Assembly (NCBI RefSeq): GCF_003025615.1
Contig: NZ_PYMJ01000018.1
Location: 46,347-110,346, forward strand
Source of the DNA: Photobacterium frigidiphilum
Lineage (GTDB): Bacteria; Pseudomonadota; Gammaproteobacteria; Enterobacterales; Vibrionaceae
Direction of reading: 5' to 3'
DNA length: 64,000 nt
The stretch's first letter is position 1, and each line of letters starts with the position of its first letter. Shown here in pieces: positions 17,944 through 26,962 of this stretch. A model generated the notes under the pieces. It saw only the letters and a list, made by a program, of their open reading frames with translations, was not told where the DNA came from and did no database searches. The translations under genes were made by a program, and so were the position numbers.

Positions 17944-18489
17944 ATGACAGAACACTTTAAAGGTAAATACGAAGTAGAGTTAAAATACCGATTAACCTCA
18001 AAAACACAGTTTCTATCATATTTACAGGCCATGAATCCAGAGGTTATGTTGGAAGATAACCTTGAACATGATTGCTATTTTGACTGTGTAGGTAACCCGC
18101 TAAAAAACCAAAACAAGAGTGTCTGTATTAGAAATATGCAGCCTTCAGGTATTAAATTGTGGATTGTAAAGGGCCCTGAAGCCGAGCGATGTGAGGCTGT
18201 AAATATTACCGATAGTGATAAAGCAAAAAGCATGTTGCTAACGATGGGGTTTGACCTTGTTTTAGAATTACAGAAGACCCGCAGCATCTATTTTATAGGT
18301 AAATTTCACGCAACTGTTGATCATTTAGAAGGGCTGGGGGATTTTGCCGAACTTGCTATCATGACTGACGATGAATTAATGTTAGAACAATATAAGCAAG
18401 AATTACTCGAATTGGCAGCCAAGCTAGGTTTGACAGATGCACAATTGGAAAGCCGCTCTTACCGCGAGATGCAAACACCGCAAGGTTAG
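17944..18489 (+). CDS. cyaB: Class IV adenylate cyclase (CYTH domain)
   Basis: A 181-residue CYTH-fold enzyme expected to make cAMP, or to act on another triphosphate. The motif EVELKYR supplies the ExExK metal/phosphate signature near the N-terminus, and basic residues recur on later strands (IRNMQPSG, KTRSIYF). Earlier in-frame ATGs exist at 17854 and 17932, but MTEHFKGKYEVELKY at 17944 gives the usual family length. It sits between a divergent ABC operon and a convergent peptidase gene, with no cotranscribed partner. Whether it makes cAMP in vivo in the presence of a class I cyclase is open. Confidence 0.82.
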   Translation: MTEHFKGKYEVELKYRLTSKTQFLSYLQAMNPEVMLEDNLEHDCYFDCVGNPLKNQNKSVCIRNMQPSGIKLWIVKGPEAERCEAVNITDSDKAKSMLLTMGFDLVLELQKTRSIYFIGKFHATVDHLEGLGDFAELAIMTDDELMLEQYKQELLELAAKLGLTDAQLESRSYREMQTPQG

Positions 18490-18513
18490 TAGTATAGGCC
18501 GTATATTCATTGC

Positions 18514-18562
18514 AAATAAAAACCGGACATCTAACTTTACGCTAGCTAGTCCGGTTTATTTA
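18514..18562. terminator. Bidirectional terminator between cyaB and the peptidase gene
   Basis: AAATAAAAACCGGAC faces GTCCGGTTTATTT across a loop of about 20 bases; A-rich and T-rich flanks suit termination in both directions. Confidence 0.75.
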
Positions 18563-18594
18563 ACTCTATTTACTTATATCAATGTAACGGCAAA

Positions 18595-19701
18595 TTAGCG
18601 CGTTAAATAGGTATACATAAAGTCAGTAATGCTTACCATATCTGCAATGGCGATATATTCTTCAGTGGTATGTACTTTTGCCATGCCTGTCGAAAGGTTA
18701 ACTGTTTTTAACCCTTTTTCATTGAAGATGTTTGCATCGCTACCACCACCAGTTGAATTGGTTTTAGGCTCAACACCATTTGCTGAGAAAGCCGCTTTAA
18801 TATCATCAATAAACACGTCGTTATCATCGATGTTATAAGCGTTGTATGCGCGAGTTGATACGATATCGATCTGTGCACCGTGCTTTTCAGCTGCTGCTTC
18901 AAATGTCGTTATCATGTGTGCAACTTGGTTAGCTAATTTCATATCATTCAAAGAACGCGCTTCTGCTTCGATATACAAAGTTGGCATTACAACGTTAGTT
19001 GCTTGACCGCCTTGAACAACACCAATGTTTGCTGTTGTTTCTGCATCAATACGAGATAGCTTCATCTGGCTAATTGCATCAGCAGCAACGGTTAGCGCAT
19101 TGATTCCCGTTTCAGGTGCTAAACCAGCATGCGCAGGTTTTCCGGTAATATTGATTTTTAGGTTTTGCTGACCAGGTGCCGTTGTAATAATAGTGCCAAT
19201 AGCGCCGCCTGAATCAAGCACAATCGCTTCTGTCGATTTAACGAATGACATGTCGAAGTGCTTCGAACCGTGTAAACCACCTTCTTCATAGACAGTGAAG
19301 GCAATCTCTATAGTCTTATGAGCTAAACCGTTAGCCTTGATACAACGAACCGCTTCCATAATCGCGGCAATACCTGATTTATCATCACCACCAAGAATTG
19401 TGTCACCCTTCGAACTGATAATACCATCGACGATAATCGGTTCTATGTCATTACCCGGTGCAACGGTATCCATGTGGCAACTCAGTACAATACTACCTTC
19501 AAGCGAACCTGGTAGAGTTGCGTAAATATTGAAGCCATTTGAAATATTTTCAGGTACTGGTAATTTAGTAACGTCGAAGCCAATACCACCCAGTTGCTCT
19601 GCAAGGGTTTCAGCGATAGCTTTTTCGTTTTGGGATTCACTGTTGATCTTAATAAGCTCGATGAAATGTTCGATCAATCTTTCTTGGTTAATGTTAGTCA
19701 T
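18595..19701 (-). CDS. PepT-like M20 family metallopeptidase
   Basis: A 368-residue zinc peptidase of the M20B peptidase T-like group, likely a cytoplasmic aminopeptidase for short peptides. Visible metal and catalytic residues include SCHMDTV (His-x-Asp), LGGDDKSG (bridging Asp), VYEEGGLHG (the Glu pair) and the C-terminal histidine in VHTTEEY. The dimerisation domain with GKPAHAG lies in the middle. It is downstream of the DUF3392 gene on the same strand by 142 bases. Substrate preference is not readable. Confidence 0.88.
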   Translation of the reverse strand: MTNINQERLIEHFIELIKINSESQNEKAIAETLAEQLGGIGFDVTKLPVPENISNGFNIYATLPGSLEGSIVLSCHMDTVAPGNDIEPIIVDGIISSKGDTILGGDDKSGIAAIMEAVRCIKANGLAHKTIEIAFTVYEEGGLHGSKHFDMSFVKSTEAIVLDSGGAIGTIITTAPGQQNLKINITGKPAHAGLAPETGINALTVAADAISQMKLSRIDAETTANIGVVQGGQATNVVMPTLYIEAEARSLNDMKLANQVAHMITTFEAAAEKHGAQIDIVSTRAYNAYNIDDNDVFIDDIKAAFSANGVEPKTNSTGGGSDANIFNEKGLKTVNLSTGMAKVHTTEEYIAIADMVSITDFMYTYLTR

Positions 19702-19843
19702 GATTATGCTTTTTTAGGAACAGGAGTTAGTACTTTAAACTGAATTAACCCTGTTTTTAGCTGTTTTAGGTCAATAAAATGGTCGATCATGCCGATAATT
19801 GATGACAAATTGAGACGTAAATATACATTTTGATGAACGGCGT

Positions 19844-20176
19844 TTAATAGTGGCGTGTTTTTTGTGCCCATAATCCGATGACAATGAATGTCGTGATTAC
19901 TGAAACAAACATCCATTGGCTTGGCATTGTGCTCAATTTTTGGGTTAACCAAGGAGAAACCTTAATGAGAAGCAAGCCGTAACCGAATGAATTAACTAAT
20001 ATAAAAGCACTCGTTCGAATGAAAATGTTTTTACCTGACAAAAGACGACGTAGGAAGTGATTAATATCTGAACCAAAAATAATCAATGAACAAGCGACGA
20101 TAGTGAGCGATATTTCACCTAACCAAGGTTTAAAGGTGTGCCCAGCTTGAGCGAGTAGTGATATAAGAGTATCCAT
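19844..20176 (-). CDS. DUF3392 family membrane protein
   Basis: A 110-residue protein of the DUF3392 family, common in Vibrionaceae and of unknown function. Three hydrophobic segments are seen (about 20-36, 50-72 and 85-102), with a basic stretch HFLRRLLSGKN between the first two. It is upstream of the M20 peptidase gene on the same strand; cotranscription is possible but not shown. Confidence 0.75.
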   Translation of the reverse strand: MDTLISLLAQAGHTFKPWLGEISLTIVACSLIIFGSDINHFLRRLLSGKNIFIRTSAFILVNSFGYGLLLIKVSPWLTQKLSTMPSQWMFVSVITTFIVIGLWAQKTRHY

Positions 20177-20379
20177 TCTGTTCTCGTAATTTATGGGTTT
20201 GAATAATGCGCTACCTTACTGATTTATGATGATAAGTTAAATATTGGTCATGTCGAGCTGTAAACAAGATCACAGTAAGGTGATATTTATTGATGATCAT
20301 TTAATTTCTTCAATAAAGGTTATTTGAAAGTCGTTAGCGATTATACTAACCCTGTATTTGAATTGATTATTGAACAACT

Positions 20380-20793
20380 ATGCTTACCATTTCTAATAAT
20401 GTAGAACTTGCCGATTGGGAAATCGAAATTACGGCTATTCGCTCGCAAGGGGCGGGTGGTCAAAATGTGAACAAGGTATCGAGTGCCATACACTTACGCT
20501 TTGATATTAAGCGGTCAACATTGCCTGATTTTTATAAAGAACGTTTGTTGAAAATTTCGGATCATCGCATAACGAAAGACGGTGTTATCGTGATTAAAGC
20601 TCAGCAATTTCGTACTCAAGAAAAAAACCGTGAAGATGCATTGCAGCGCCTGAAAGAATTTATTCAAGCAGCCGCTGTTCAACAGAAGGCACGACGTGAA
20701 ACAAAACCCACAAAGGGTTCCAAACGACGCCGTATGGATAAGAAAACCCAACGTGGTAATACAAAGGTATTACGCGGAAAAGTGGATCATTAA
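20380..20793 (+). CDS. arfB: Alternative ribosome-rescue factor / peptidyl-tRNA hydrolase
   Basis: Frees ribosomes stalled on mRNAs lacking a stop codon by hydrolysing the peptidyl-tRNA. The 137-residue protein has the release-factor catalytic motif GGQ in RSQGAGGQNVNKVSSA (about residues 22-37) and the basic C-terminal tail (RRETKPTKGSKRRRMDKK) that enters the empty mRNA channel. Length matches E. coli ArfB/YaeJ. No clear Shine-Dalgarno precedes the ATG, but the N-terminus is standard for the family. Confidence 0.95.
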   Translation: MLTISNNVELADWEIEITAIRSQGAGGQNVNKVSSAIHLRFDIKRSTLPDFYKERLLKISDHRITKDGVIVIKAQQFRTQEKNREDALQRLKEFIQAAAVQQKARRETKPTKGSKRRRMDKKTQRGNTKVLRGKVDH

Positions 20794-20943
20794 ATCGAAA
20801 AAGGTATTTATCATGAACACATTTATTATTGTGATAAATACTACAATTTCTTATTTCATTCAGTAACACCTTTCGCAATTAGCCATATTTAGGGTTATAC
20901 CTAACTAACTATGTTTATGATTTCCTTGCGTAAGGTAAGCTGA

Positions 20944-21393
20944 ATGTTCGAAAAGAAAACCCTTCAATTGTTACAGCTGTTTTATCGTGAAACGGGTCGT
21001 GTACGTTTACTTGATATTGATGCTCTGCCCGAACTCGATACAGAACAGCAACAATTGATGCTTCAATGGTTAGAAACTAAACGCAACTTTACAATCGCTG
21101 ATGTTACAGCTCAACATTGGATCAAAACATGTAGTGCAGGTTATATCACCGAAGTCATTCTGCACTCAGACGGACGATTAGAGGAATACACCTTATTTAC
21201 ACGGATGAAAACAGTGGGCAGTTGGAAGCTAGACGATGGTGTTATTGAATTGACGATCACAAAGGGGGATAACGATTACAAATGTTCTATTATTGCTAAT
21301 CGTAATGTGAATATTCATTCAGCCATTGAGTATAAAAATAACGAATTACACTCGTATCTTAAATTAGCCCAGACACTGCCGTTATCTGTGTAA
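20944..21393 (+). CDS. Conserved-looking hypothetical protein
   Basis: A 149-residue soluble protein that I do not recognise. The first 50 residues look helical and acidic, and the rest looks like a beta-rich domain (EVILHSDGRLEEYTLFTRM, VGSWKLDDGVIELTI) reminiscent of lipocalin-like or Hsp33-unrelated small barrels. No signal peptide or membrane segment. It lies between arfB and the aspartoacylase-like gene with its own spacing of about 100 bases on each side. Confidence 0.65.
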   Translation: MFEKKTLQLLQLFYRETGRVRLLDIDALPELDTEQQQLMLQWLETKRNFTIADVTAQHWIKTCSAGYITEVILHSDGRLEEYTLFTRMKTVGSWKLDDGVIELTITKGDNDYKCSIIANRNVNIHSAIEYKNNELHSYLKLAQTLPLSV

Positions 21394-21491
21394 CTTTATT
21401 ACTTTAAGGTTAACTTTCGTTGGTATCCAGATTGAAATTGAGTACACTGAAATTATGCTCAATTTTGAATAACTAGTTAAGAGAAACAAGG

Positions 21492-22376
21492 ATGACTAAA
21501 ATTAACAGTGTTGCCGTTGTTGGCGGTACGCATGGTAATGAATTTAGCGGTATCTACTTGTTACGTAAGTGGCAAAATAACCTTAATTTGATATCTCGTG
21601 GCAGCTTTTCTGTTCAAACAGTATTCGCGAACCCTAAAGCGCATGAAGAGAATAAACGTTACGTTGATAGCGATTTAAACCGACAATTTGATATTGCTGA
21701 GCTTGCTAATCTCGATCTGGCTAACTATGAACAAAGTCGCGCTAAGGTTATTAATAATCAGCTTGGTCCTAAGGGTGATGCAAAAACAGACTTTATTATC
21801 GATTTACACAATACGACCAGCAATATGGGACCATCGTTGATTCTGCTTCAATCTGATGAGTTTAACTGCAAAATGGGTGCTTATGTAAAATCTCGCATGC
21901 CTGAAGCAGTTGTTGTATTTGAAGATCATGCCTCTGTCGAAGAACATTACTTTTTAAGCTCTATTACGTCGCAAGGTGTGATTGTCGAAATTGGTCCACA
22001 ACCTCAGTCCGTTATCCGTCAAGATGTACTTGACTGGATGGAAGACATGACTCGTCATATATTGGATTATGTTGACCTACATAACACCAACGCCCTGCCA
22101 GAATTGCCATCGAGCTATGAAGCATTTGAATATACCGAAACGCTAAAATTACCAAAAAATGAAAATGGTGAGCGAATTGGTATGGTTCATAAAAATGTTC
22201 AAGACGGTGATTTTAAGCAATTGAATTCAGGCGATCCTATTTTCACATTATTTGATGGTTCTGAAATATGCTGGGAGGGTGATTATGAAGCCTATCCACA
22301 TTTCATTAATGAAGCCGCTTATTATGATAATAATTTAGCCATGTCATTAGCGAAGAAGCGAATAGTGGAAATTTAA
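21492..22376 (+). CDS. Aspartoacylase (N-acetylaspartate deacetylase family)
   Basis: A 294-residue zinc hydrolase of the AstE/AspA family that cleaves N-acyl amino acids, most likely N-acetylaspartate to aspartate and acetate. Zinc ligands are in GGTHGNEFSG (His14 and Glu17) and DLHNTTSNMG. The substrate-binding DLNRQFD and the catalytic Glu region VIVEIGPQPQ are present. The true AspA length (about 300 residues) is matched. Followed by a terminator; monocistronic. Confidence 0.87.
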   Translation: MTKINSVAVVGGTHGNEFSGIYLLRKWQNNLNLISRGSFSVQTVFANPKAHEENKRYVDSDLNRQFDIAELANLDLANYEQSRAKVINNQLGPKGDAKTDFIIDLHNTTSNMGPSLILLQSDEFNCKMGAYVKSRMPEAVVVFEDHASVEEHYFLSSITSQGVIVEIGPQPQSVIRQDVLDWMEDMTRHILDYVDLHNTNALPELPSSYEAFEYTETLKLPKNENGERIGMVHKNVQDGDFKQLNSGDPIFTLFDGSEICWEGDYEAYPHFINEAAYYDNNLAMSLAKKRIVEI

Positions 22377-22399
22377 TCCACCAGCTTCAAACCCGTTTT

Positions 22400-22435
22400 A
22401 AAAAAGACTCACTAATTTGTGAGTCTTTTGGTTTT
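22400..22435 (+). terminator. Intrinsic terminator after the aspartoacylase gene
   Basis: AAAAGACTCAC and the near-complement GTGAGTCTTTT enclose a short AT-rich loop, with a T-rich tail. Confidence 0.85.
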
Positions 22436-22524
22436 GGGTTGGTGGTAAAGTGTTTGCAATATAAAAGTATTGTTCTATCTTCTTTAAACGTTAAATTCAA
22501 AAAGTAACAACAAGGAATGATGTT

Positions 22525-22959
22525 ATGCAACCAAGAATTAGCATGATTACTCTCGGGGTTAAAGACCTTGAAAAGTCAGTAGCATTTTATCGCGATGGTT
22601 TAGGGTTCCCTCAAAAAGAATCGCCACCATCAGTCGCCTTTTTTACTCTGAATGGTACATGGTTAGGATTATATGATCGTGATGCATTAGCAGAAGATGC
22701 ACAAGTTACTCCTAGTGATAATAGTGGACAGTCTTTTTCTGGTTTTGCACTTGCACATAATGTGAAGTCTGAAACGGAAGTCGATCAAGTGTTGGCTGAA
22801 GTAGAAGCCGCAGGCGCGATAATTACTAAGCACGGTCAGAAAGTTTTTTGGGGTGGGTATTCCGGTTATTTCAAAGATCTTGATGGCTATTTGTGGGAGG
22901 TTGCCTATAACCCATTTTGTTGGATAGGTCCTAAAGATTCGATTGATATAAGATGGTGA
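22525..22959 (+). CDS. VOC (glyoxalase/bleomycin-resistance fold) protein
   Basis: A 144-residue vicinal-oxygen-chelate protein with the two-module beta-alpha-beta fold: ISMITLGVKDLEKSVAFYRD in module one and FWGGYSGYFKDLDGYLWEV in module two, including the terminal metal-ligand-like glutamate. Members include dioxygenases, glyoxalases and antibiotic-binding proteins, and the sequence does not decide between them. Its last seven bases overlap the next gene, so the two are cotranscribed and probably translationally coupled. Confidence 0.85.
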   Translation: MQPRISMITLGVKDLEKSVAFYRDGLGFPQKESPPSVAFFTLNGTWLGLYDRDALAEDAQVTPSDNSGQSFSGFALAHNVKSETEVDQVLAEVEAAGAIITKHGQKVFWGGYSGYFKDLDGYLWEVAYNPFCWIGPKDSIDIRW

Positions 22960-23840
22960 AGAGCAATACCCAAATGCCAAGTAAGCAGGTGTTTATACTC
23001 ACAGCGATAGCTATGATTGCCTTTGCAGGTAATTCATTATTGAGTCGAGCCGCTTTCTTAGAAACGACGATAGATCCAGCCAGTTTTACTTCGCTTCGGT
23101 TGTTATCTGGTTTTGTTATGTTGTGGTTGATTTCATTTGTTAATCATCAACCATACAAAGGTGAGGGTAGTTGGATATCTGCTTTTGTTTTGTTTCTGTA
23201 TGCCGCAGGTTTCTCTTTTGCTTATGTCAGCCTGTCTACTGGGATGGGTGCATTGTTGTTGTTTGGCGCAGTGCAAGCAACAATGATTGGGCACGGTATA
23301 TATAAAGGTGAACGATTAAGTAAGCAACAAGGGGCTGGATTAACTTTGGCGCTAGCTGGGCTTATTGGATTGTTGCTTCCTGGGTTATCTTCACCACCAT
23401 TATTCGGTGCTATCTTAATGATGGGAGCAGGTGTGGCTTGGGGGATCTATTCACTACGTGGAAGAGGGCTTGGAAACCCAACGCTTGTTACAACGGGAAA
23501 TTTTTTAAGATCAATACCTATAGCGCTACTGTTAAGCGTTCTTTCATTTAAAAATGCTGATATAGACTTGAGTGGGTTTTGGTACGCCATTGCTTCTGGT
23601 GCGTTAACATCAGGTGTCGGTTACGCGTTGTGGTATTCGGTTTTGCCTTTTTTAAAAGCAACAAACGCCGCCACGATTCAGCTAAGTGTGCCCGTTTTAG
23701 CCGCTATAGCAGGTATTCTTTTTCTGGGTGAAGCGTTATCCTTTCGTTTTATGTTTGCATCTATTGCGATTCTTGGTGGAATCGCGTTAGTGCTGGTAAA
23801 AACATCAAGCAGCACCCGAAAAAATGAAGACAGTAATTGA
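22953..23840 (+). CDS. EamA/DMT-family transporter
   Basis: A 295-residue inner-membrane protein with ten predicted helices in two EamA repeats (first half from FILTAIAMIAFAGNSLLSRA, second from FGAILMMGAGVAWGIYSLRG). Such proteins mostly export metabolites or amino acids. The start overlaps the VOC gene by seven bases; an ATG at 22974 is an alternative. The coupling with a VOC protein suggests a joint detoxification or export role, which is inference. Confidence 0.87.
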   Translation: MVKSNTQMPSKQVFILTAIAMIAFAGNSLLSRAAFLETTIDPASFTSLRLLSGFVMLWLISFVNHQPYKGEGSWISAFVLFLYAAGFSFAYVSLSTGMGALLLFGAVQATMIGHGIYKGERLSKQQGAGLTLALAGLIGLLLPGLSSPPLFGAILMMGAGVAWGIYSLRGRGLGNPTLVTTGNFLRSIPIALLLSVLSFKNADIDLSGFWYAIASGALTSGVGYALWYSVLPFLKATNAATIQLSVPVLAAIAGILFLGEALSFRFMFASIAILGGIALVLVKTSSSTRKNEDSN

Positions 23841-23877
23841 AAACGGTGAATGTTTTAAAGAGTCGTGTATTTCTGTT

Positions 23878-24195
23878 CTATCTGAATGTATCGACGTGCA
23901 CTGGGAGTTCTTCACCGAGCCATACAGCGTTATCAGTATGATCTTGTAAATCATTACCTGTATTAGGATGAATAAGTACAGATAGCCCCTTACGGTGTTG
24001 ATCTAACCAGTTAACAAACCCCTGTTGATTATCATTGAAATGTACTTCAAACATTGGCTTATCATGAGGGCCTACTTTACGCATGACGAGTGGGTATATT
24101 CTCAATATATCATCACGGTTAGCTGTGATTTCATGGTGAAGGCGTGTGGCTAGTGACTCTTGTGATAAGTCAAAGTAAACATGGGCGTGATACAT
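23878..24195 (-). CDS. DOPA 4,5-dioxygenase family protein
   Basis: A 105-residue ferredoxin-like-fold protein of the DOPA 4,5-dioxygenase family, which opens catechol rings in characterised fungal and plant-type members. The family histidines are visible in MYHAHVYFD, MFEVHFNDNQQGF and VLIHPNTGNDLQDHT. Bacterial homologues have mostly unknown substrates. Convergent with the EamA gene; no catechol pathway is nearby. Confidence 0.8.
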   Translation of the reverse strand: MYHAHVYFDLSQESLATRLHHEITANRDDILRIYPLVMRKVGPHDKPMFEVHFNDNQQGFVNWLDQHRKGLSVLIHPNTGNDLQDHTDNAVWLGEELPVHVDTFR

Positions 24196-24401
24196 GATGC
24201 TTTCCTTTTGATCATTTCATTGGGTATATATGTATTTTAACTCTCTGCGGCTCTACATCCAGTAGGCTGAGTTGGCGTTCTCCATCAGTTTTGTTGATGT
24301 TGATATATCACAAAGAAAAGAGACTTTATGAAATAAATACGTTTCAAATGAGAATTAATTTCATTACTATGCAATGGAAGCTAACTCAAAGATGGCCCCC
24401 C

Positions 24402-25676
24402 ATGGAAACTGATTCACTCTCTCGCTTAAAAAAAGCATTCATTACTGGAGTATGGGCAACGCTTGCCAGTATTTTAGTAGGTTTTTCGTTTAAGATTTGG
24501 TTAGCCCAATGGGTGCCTAAAGCGGATTTAGCCCTGTATCACAGTGTTGTTGATATCATTTCACTCTCTTTAATATTGATGACAGGATTCCGCTCATCGA
24601 TGGTAGTGAGTTACTCACAAACGAATAATGATCGAGACATCATCAATATCTTCCGATATAGCTTAATTGCAATGGTATTGATTACATGGGGAGTCGTTAT
24701 TCCCTATATTAAGCATGAATTAAATATCAATGTGAGCTACATACAGCTGGTGGGCATCATTTTTGGTATGGGGTTAAAAGTCTATTTTACTAATTTAATT
24801 GCGATGTATCGCTTGTACAGTATTTCTAATAAGGTGACGTGGATTGAGCCCATTGGCAATGTGGTAATGTTTGTTACTTGCTATTACGGTTTAGGCTTTG
24901 ATGCTCTTACCTCCCTCTTTTATGGGTTAACGTTGTCATCTTTAGGTACGGCTGCGTACATGTTTATACGACGTCGAAAAGAAATATCTACACGCCCTTT
25001 AGCTGCAGTGCAGCTTGACCCTATGTTAATCAGCTATGTGAAAAAAAGTGTTACAGCATCACTTGAAGCTGGTGCAAGTATTCTTATGATCTACATCACT
25101 GTGTTATTAACGATCAGTCACTTTAGTATTGATGAGTTAGGGGATTTCCAAGTGGTTGTCCGACCAATATTTACCTACCTTACGATGCTATTTGTTTTTC
25201 CTATTTACCGCTTTGTTTTACCTGAGTTAGCTGTATGTGTTCGTGAAGGCAAACATGATCAAATACGAAAAATTAAAAAATGGATCTATAAATTGAGCTT
25301 TATCGTTGGGTCTACTTTCTTTTTAAGCATGTTATTTTTCGGAAAAGACATTGTATTGTTCGTTTTCCCTGACGAATATAAAGGCGCGGTTCCTGTATTA
25401 TTCCATTTCTCAATATTTTTCGTGTTTTTAATGCTCAATGCTTATCAGCTGGCCTATATTAAAGCGCATGGTTGCTTTACCGAAAGTTTAACTATTCGTT
25501 TGAGCGGTATTGTAACCCTTGTTGTTTCTTATTACTTGTTTGCGCAATTTACAGCTAACGTTGTAGCGATAATTATTGCACTGTGTACAGGGTATGTTGT
25601 GATGTTTATCCTTTCGAGTTTTATTGAACATAAGATTTTAGCAAGATATAAAAAAGAAACCTATATAGCAGGTTAA
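24402..25676 (+). CDS. Oligosaccharide flippase / polysaccharide biosynthesis membrane protein
   Basis: A membrane protein of about 424 residues with 12 predicted helices in the Wzx/MATE-like (MVF) superfamily pattern, starting SLSRLKKAFITGVWATLASI. Members flip lipid-linked sugars or similar cargo across the inner membrane. Upstream in-frame ATGs reach back to 24291, but the METDSLSRLKK start fits the family and removes a non-family leader of 37 residues; the ribosome-binding site is weak. No glycosyltransferase or polymerase gene is nearby, so this is an orphan. Confidence 0.75.
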   Translation: METDSLSRLKKAFITGVWATLASILVGFSFKIWLAQWVPKADLALYHSVVDIISLSLILMTGFRSSMVVSYSQTNNDRDIINIFRYSLIAMVLITWGVVIPYIKHELNINVSYIQLVGIIFGMGLKVYFTNLIAMYRLYSISNKVTWIEPIGNVVMFVTCYYGLGFDALTSLFYGLTLSSLGTAAYMFIRRRKEISTRPLAAVQLDPMLISYVKKSVTASLEAGASILMIYITVLLTISHFSIDELGDFQVVVRPIFTYLTMLFVFPIYRFVLPELAVCVREGKHDQIRKIKKWIYKLSFIVGSTFFLSMLFFGKDIVLFVFPDEYKGAVPVLFHFSIFFVFLMLNAYQLAYIKAHGCFTESLTIRLSGIVTLVVSYYLFAQFTANVVAIIIALCTGYVVMFILSSFIEHKILARYKKETYIAG

Positions 25677-25842
25677 GTACAAAATCAGCAATATGATTAA
25701 GCAAAGTCTGTAGAAAAAGTGATTTTTTTACGCGCATTATGGATTCACGGTATATACTAGTATTTATAAAATATGAAGTGAGTATGACGATTGTTTGAAT
25801 GTTGTGTATCGTCGATTTATTAGTATAGAAAGGTGATGAAGT

Positions 25843-25956
25843 ATGACAGATAGAATATATTCTGCACCAAAAGTGAAAAAGTTAGTGAAAGATATATCAG
25901 AAAAAACAAAACAGAAACATTTAAAACGCCAAGGTGAAGCACCCGAATCAGAGTAG
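25843..25956 (+). CDS. Small basic protein, 37 residues
   Basis: An unannotated-size reading frame, MTDRIYSAPKVKKLVKDI then a lysine-rich helix, ending GEAPESE. AAGGTGATG sits at good spacing before the ATG, which is stronger evidence than for several longer genes here. The composition (about a quarter Lys/Arg/His) predicts a soluble, helical, nucleic-acid- or ribosome-binding type peptide, but no family was recognised. It lies between the flippase gene and a convergent lipoprotein gene. Confidence 0.55.
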   Translation: MTDRIYSAPKVKKLVKDISEKTKQKHLKRQGEAPESE

Positions 25957-25974
25957 AGTCGGGTTTATGTTTGA

Positions 25975-26643
25975 CTAGGATTTATTAATCTTTGTATAAA
26001 TCAGACGGTTTTTAATCGTTGCTAGTGTTTTAACGTCGAATTGAATACCTGTGAGCTGTGGATTTAACTCGTAGAAAAGGACTTCGTCACGGGCTTTATT
26101 ATAGCCATGTAAGAAGTAACCGTAACCGCTGGGGAATTTTAGATTCCATAATTGACTTTCAGCGACACGACTTTTTGCAATGAACTCGCCAATGTAGCTG
26201 GCATTAGCCGCAGTTATTTCAAATTTTAGTGAAAGATCCTCATCTGTTTTTTGGGTAAACGTTTGATTACCATTTGAACCTTTAATTGTGACTTGAAATA
26301 TTTCATACTCGCCAACTGGCAATGGTAAGGTAAAAAGCTGTCCTATTTCTTTTTCATTTTTAAAATCAAAGTGTTGATTTTCATTCGTTAACGTTATTAC
26401 TTCATTTTCGATATCATCGTCACTCATTAGAATCGAGCTTCTAGTGCTGACTTCTCGAATATGTAACGTTGTAACTAAGGTTTCACCAGTTGATGGCCAA
26501 ACGGTTGTTGCACCAAGAGTGCCAACAAGAAATCCTATAGATTGATTCTGTGTATCGGTATATTTATCAGGTATAGAGACCTTCAAACCAGAACTACAAC
26601 CAAGAAGCATTAGACTACAAAAATAAATAAACAAATATCTCAT
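25975..26643 (-). CDS. Lipoprotein of unknown function
   Basis: A 222-residue exported lipoprotein. The signal peptide ends in the lipobox LLGC (cysteine at about residue 16), followed by SSGLKVSIPDKY. The mature part looks beta-rich, with LPVGEYEIFQVTI in the middle, reminiscent of DUF2846-like lipoproteins that share an 'LPxGxY' segment, but I do not assign it. Single gene, with about 320 bases upstream. Confidence 0.8.
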   Translation of the reverse strand: MRYLFIYFCSLMLLGCSSGLKVSIPDKYTDTQNQSIGFLVGTLGATTVWPSTGETLVTTLHIREVSTRSSILMSDDDIENEVITLTNENQHFDFKNEKEIGQLFTLPLPVGEYEIFQVTIKGSNGNQTFTQKTDEDLSLKFEITAANASYIGEFIAKSRVAESQLWNLKFPSGYGYFLHGYNKARDEVLFYELNPQLTGIQFDVKTLATIKNRLIYTKINKS

Positions 26644-26962
26644 GATACATTCCTTGTCATGCGAATTTTCCTATTCTAACCGTAAATTTATTCGCTTTAG
26701 GTTGAAATTAATTATATATGCGAATGTTGTGCAAGTTTACTGAATTAGTAAAAAGTATTCTATAGGTTATTTTTGAATGCATGCTACAGGTATGTGTTTT
26801 TATGTAGTCGTTGTATTTATCACCATTTTATCATTAGATTATTGTCAGTTATTGGCTATTTTAAATAAAAAAATGTTCAGGTGATTATGGCAGAGTAAAA
26901 GCGCGAGCAAAAGGTAACCATTGTTCGCGACTTTTACTAAACAAATTAGGTGTAAGAGAGCG
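26644..26962. other. Intergenic region with a hairpin
   Basis: This 319-base gap holds the promoter of the lipoprotein gene on the minus strand. Near its end, at 26894-26939, an imperfect inverted repeat centred on CGCGAGCAA/TTGTTCGCG may terminate the GNAT-like gene. Nothing else is seen. Confidence 0.5.
26894..26939. terminator. Imperfect hairpin, candidate terminator of the 27535-26963 gene
   Basis: AGTAAAAGCGCGAGCAA pairs with TTGTTCGCGACTTTTACT with a single-base bulge, around a ten-base loop. Read on the minus strand it follows the stop codon at 26963 by about 25 bases and ends in a CTTTTACT tail. Confidence 0.6.

Noticed and set aside
19704..19952. 82-codon minus-strand frame overlapping the end of the DUF3392 gene
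   Set aside because: It is in another frame over DUF3392 and has no ribosome-binding site or family content.
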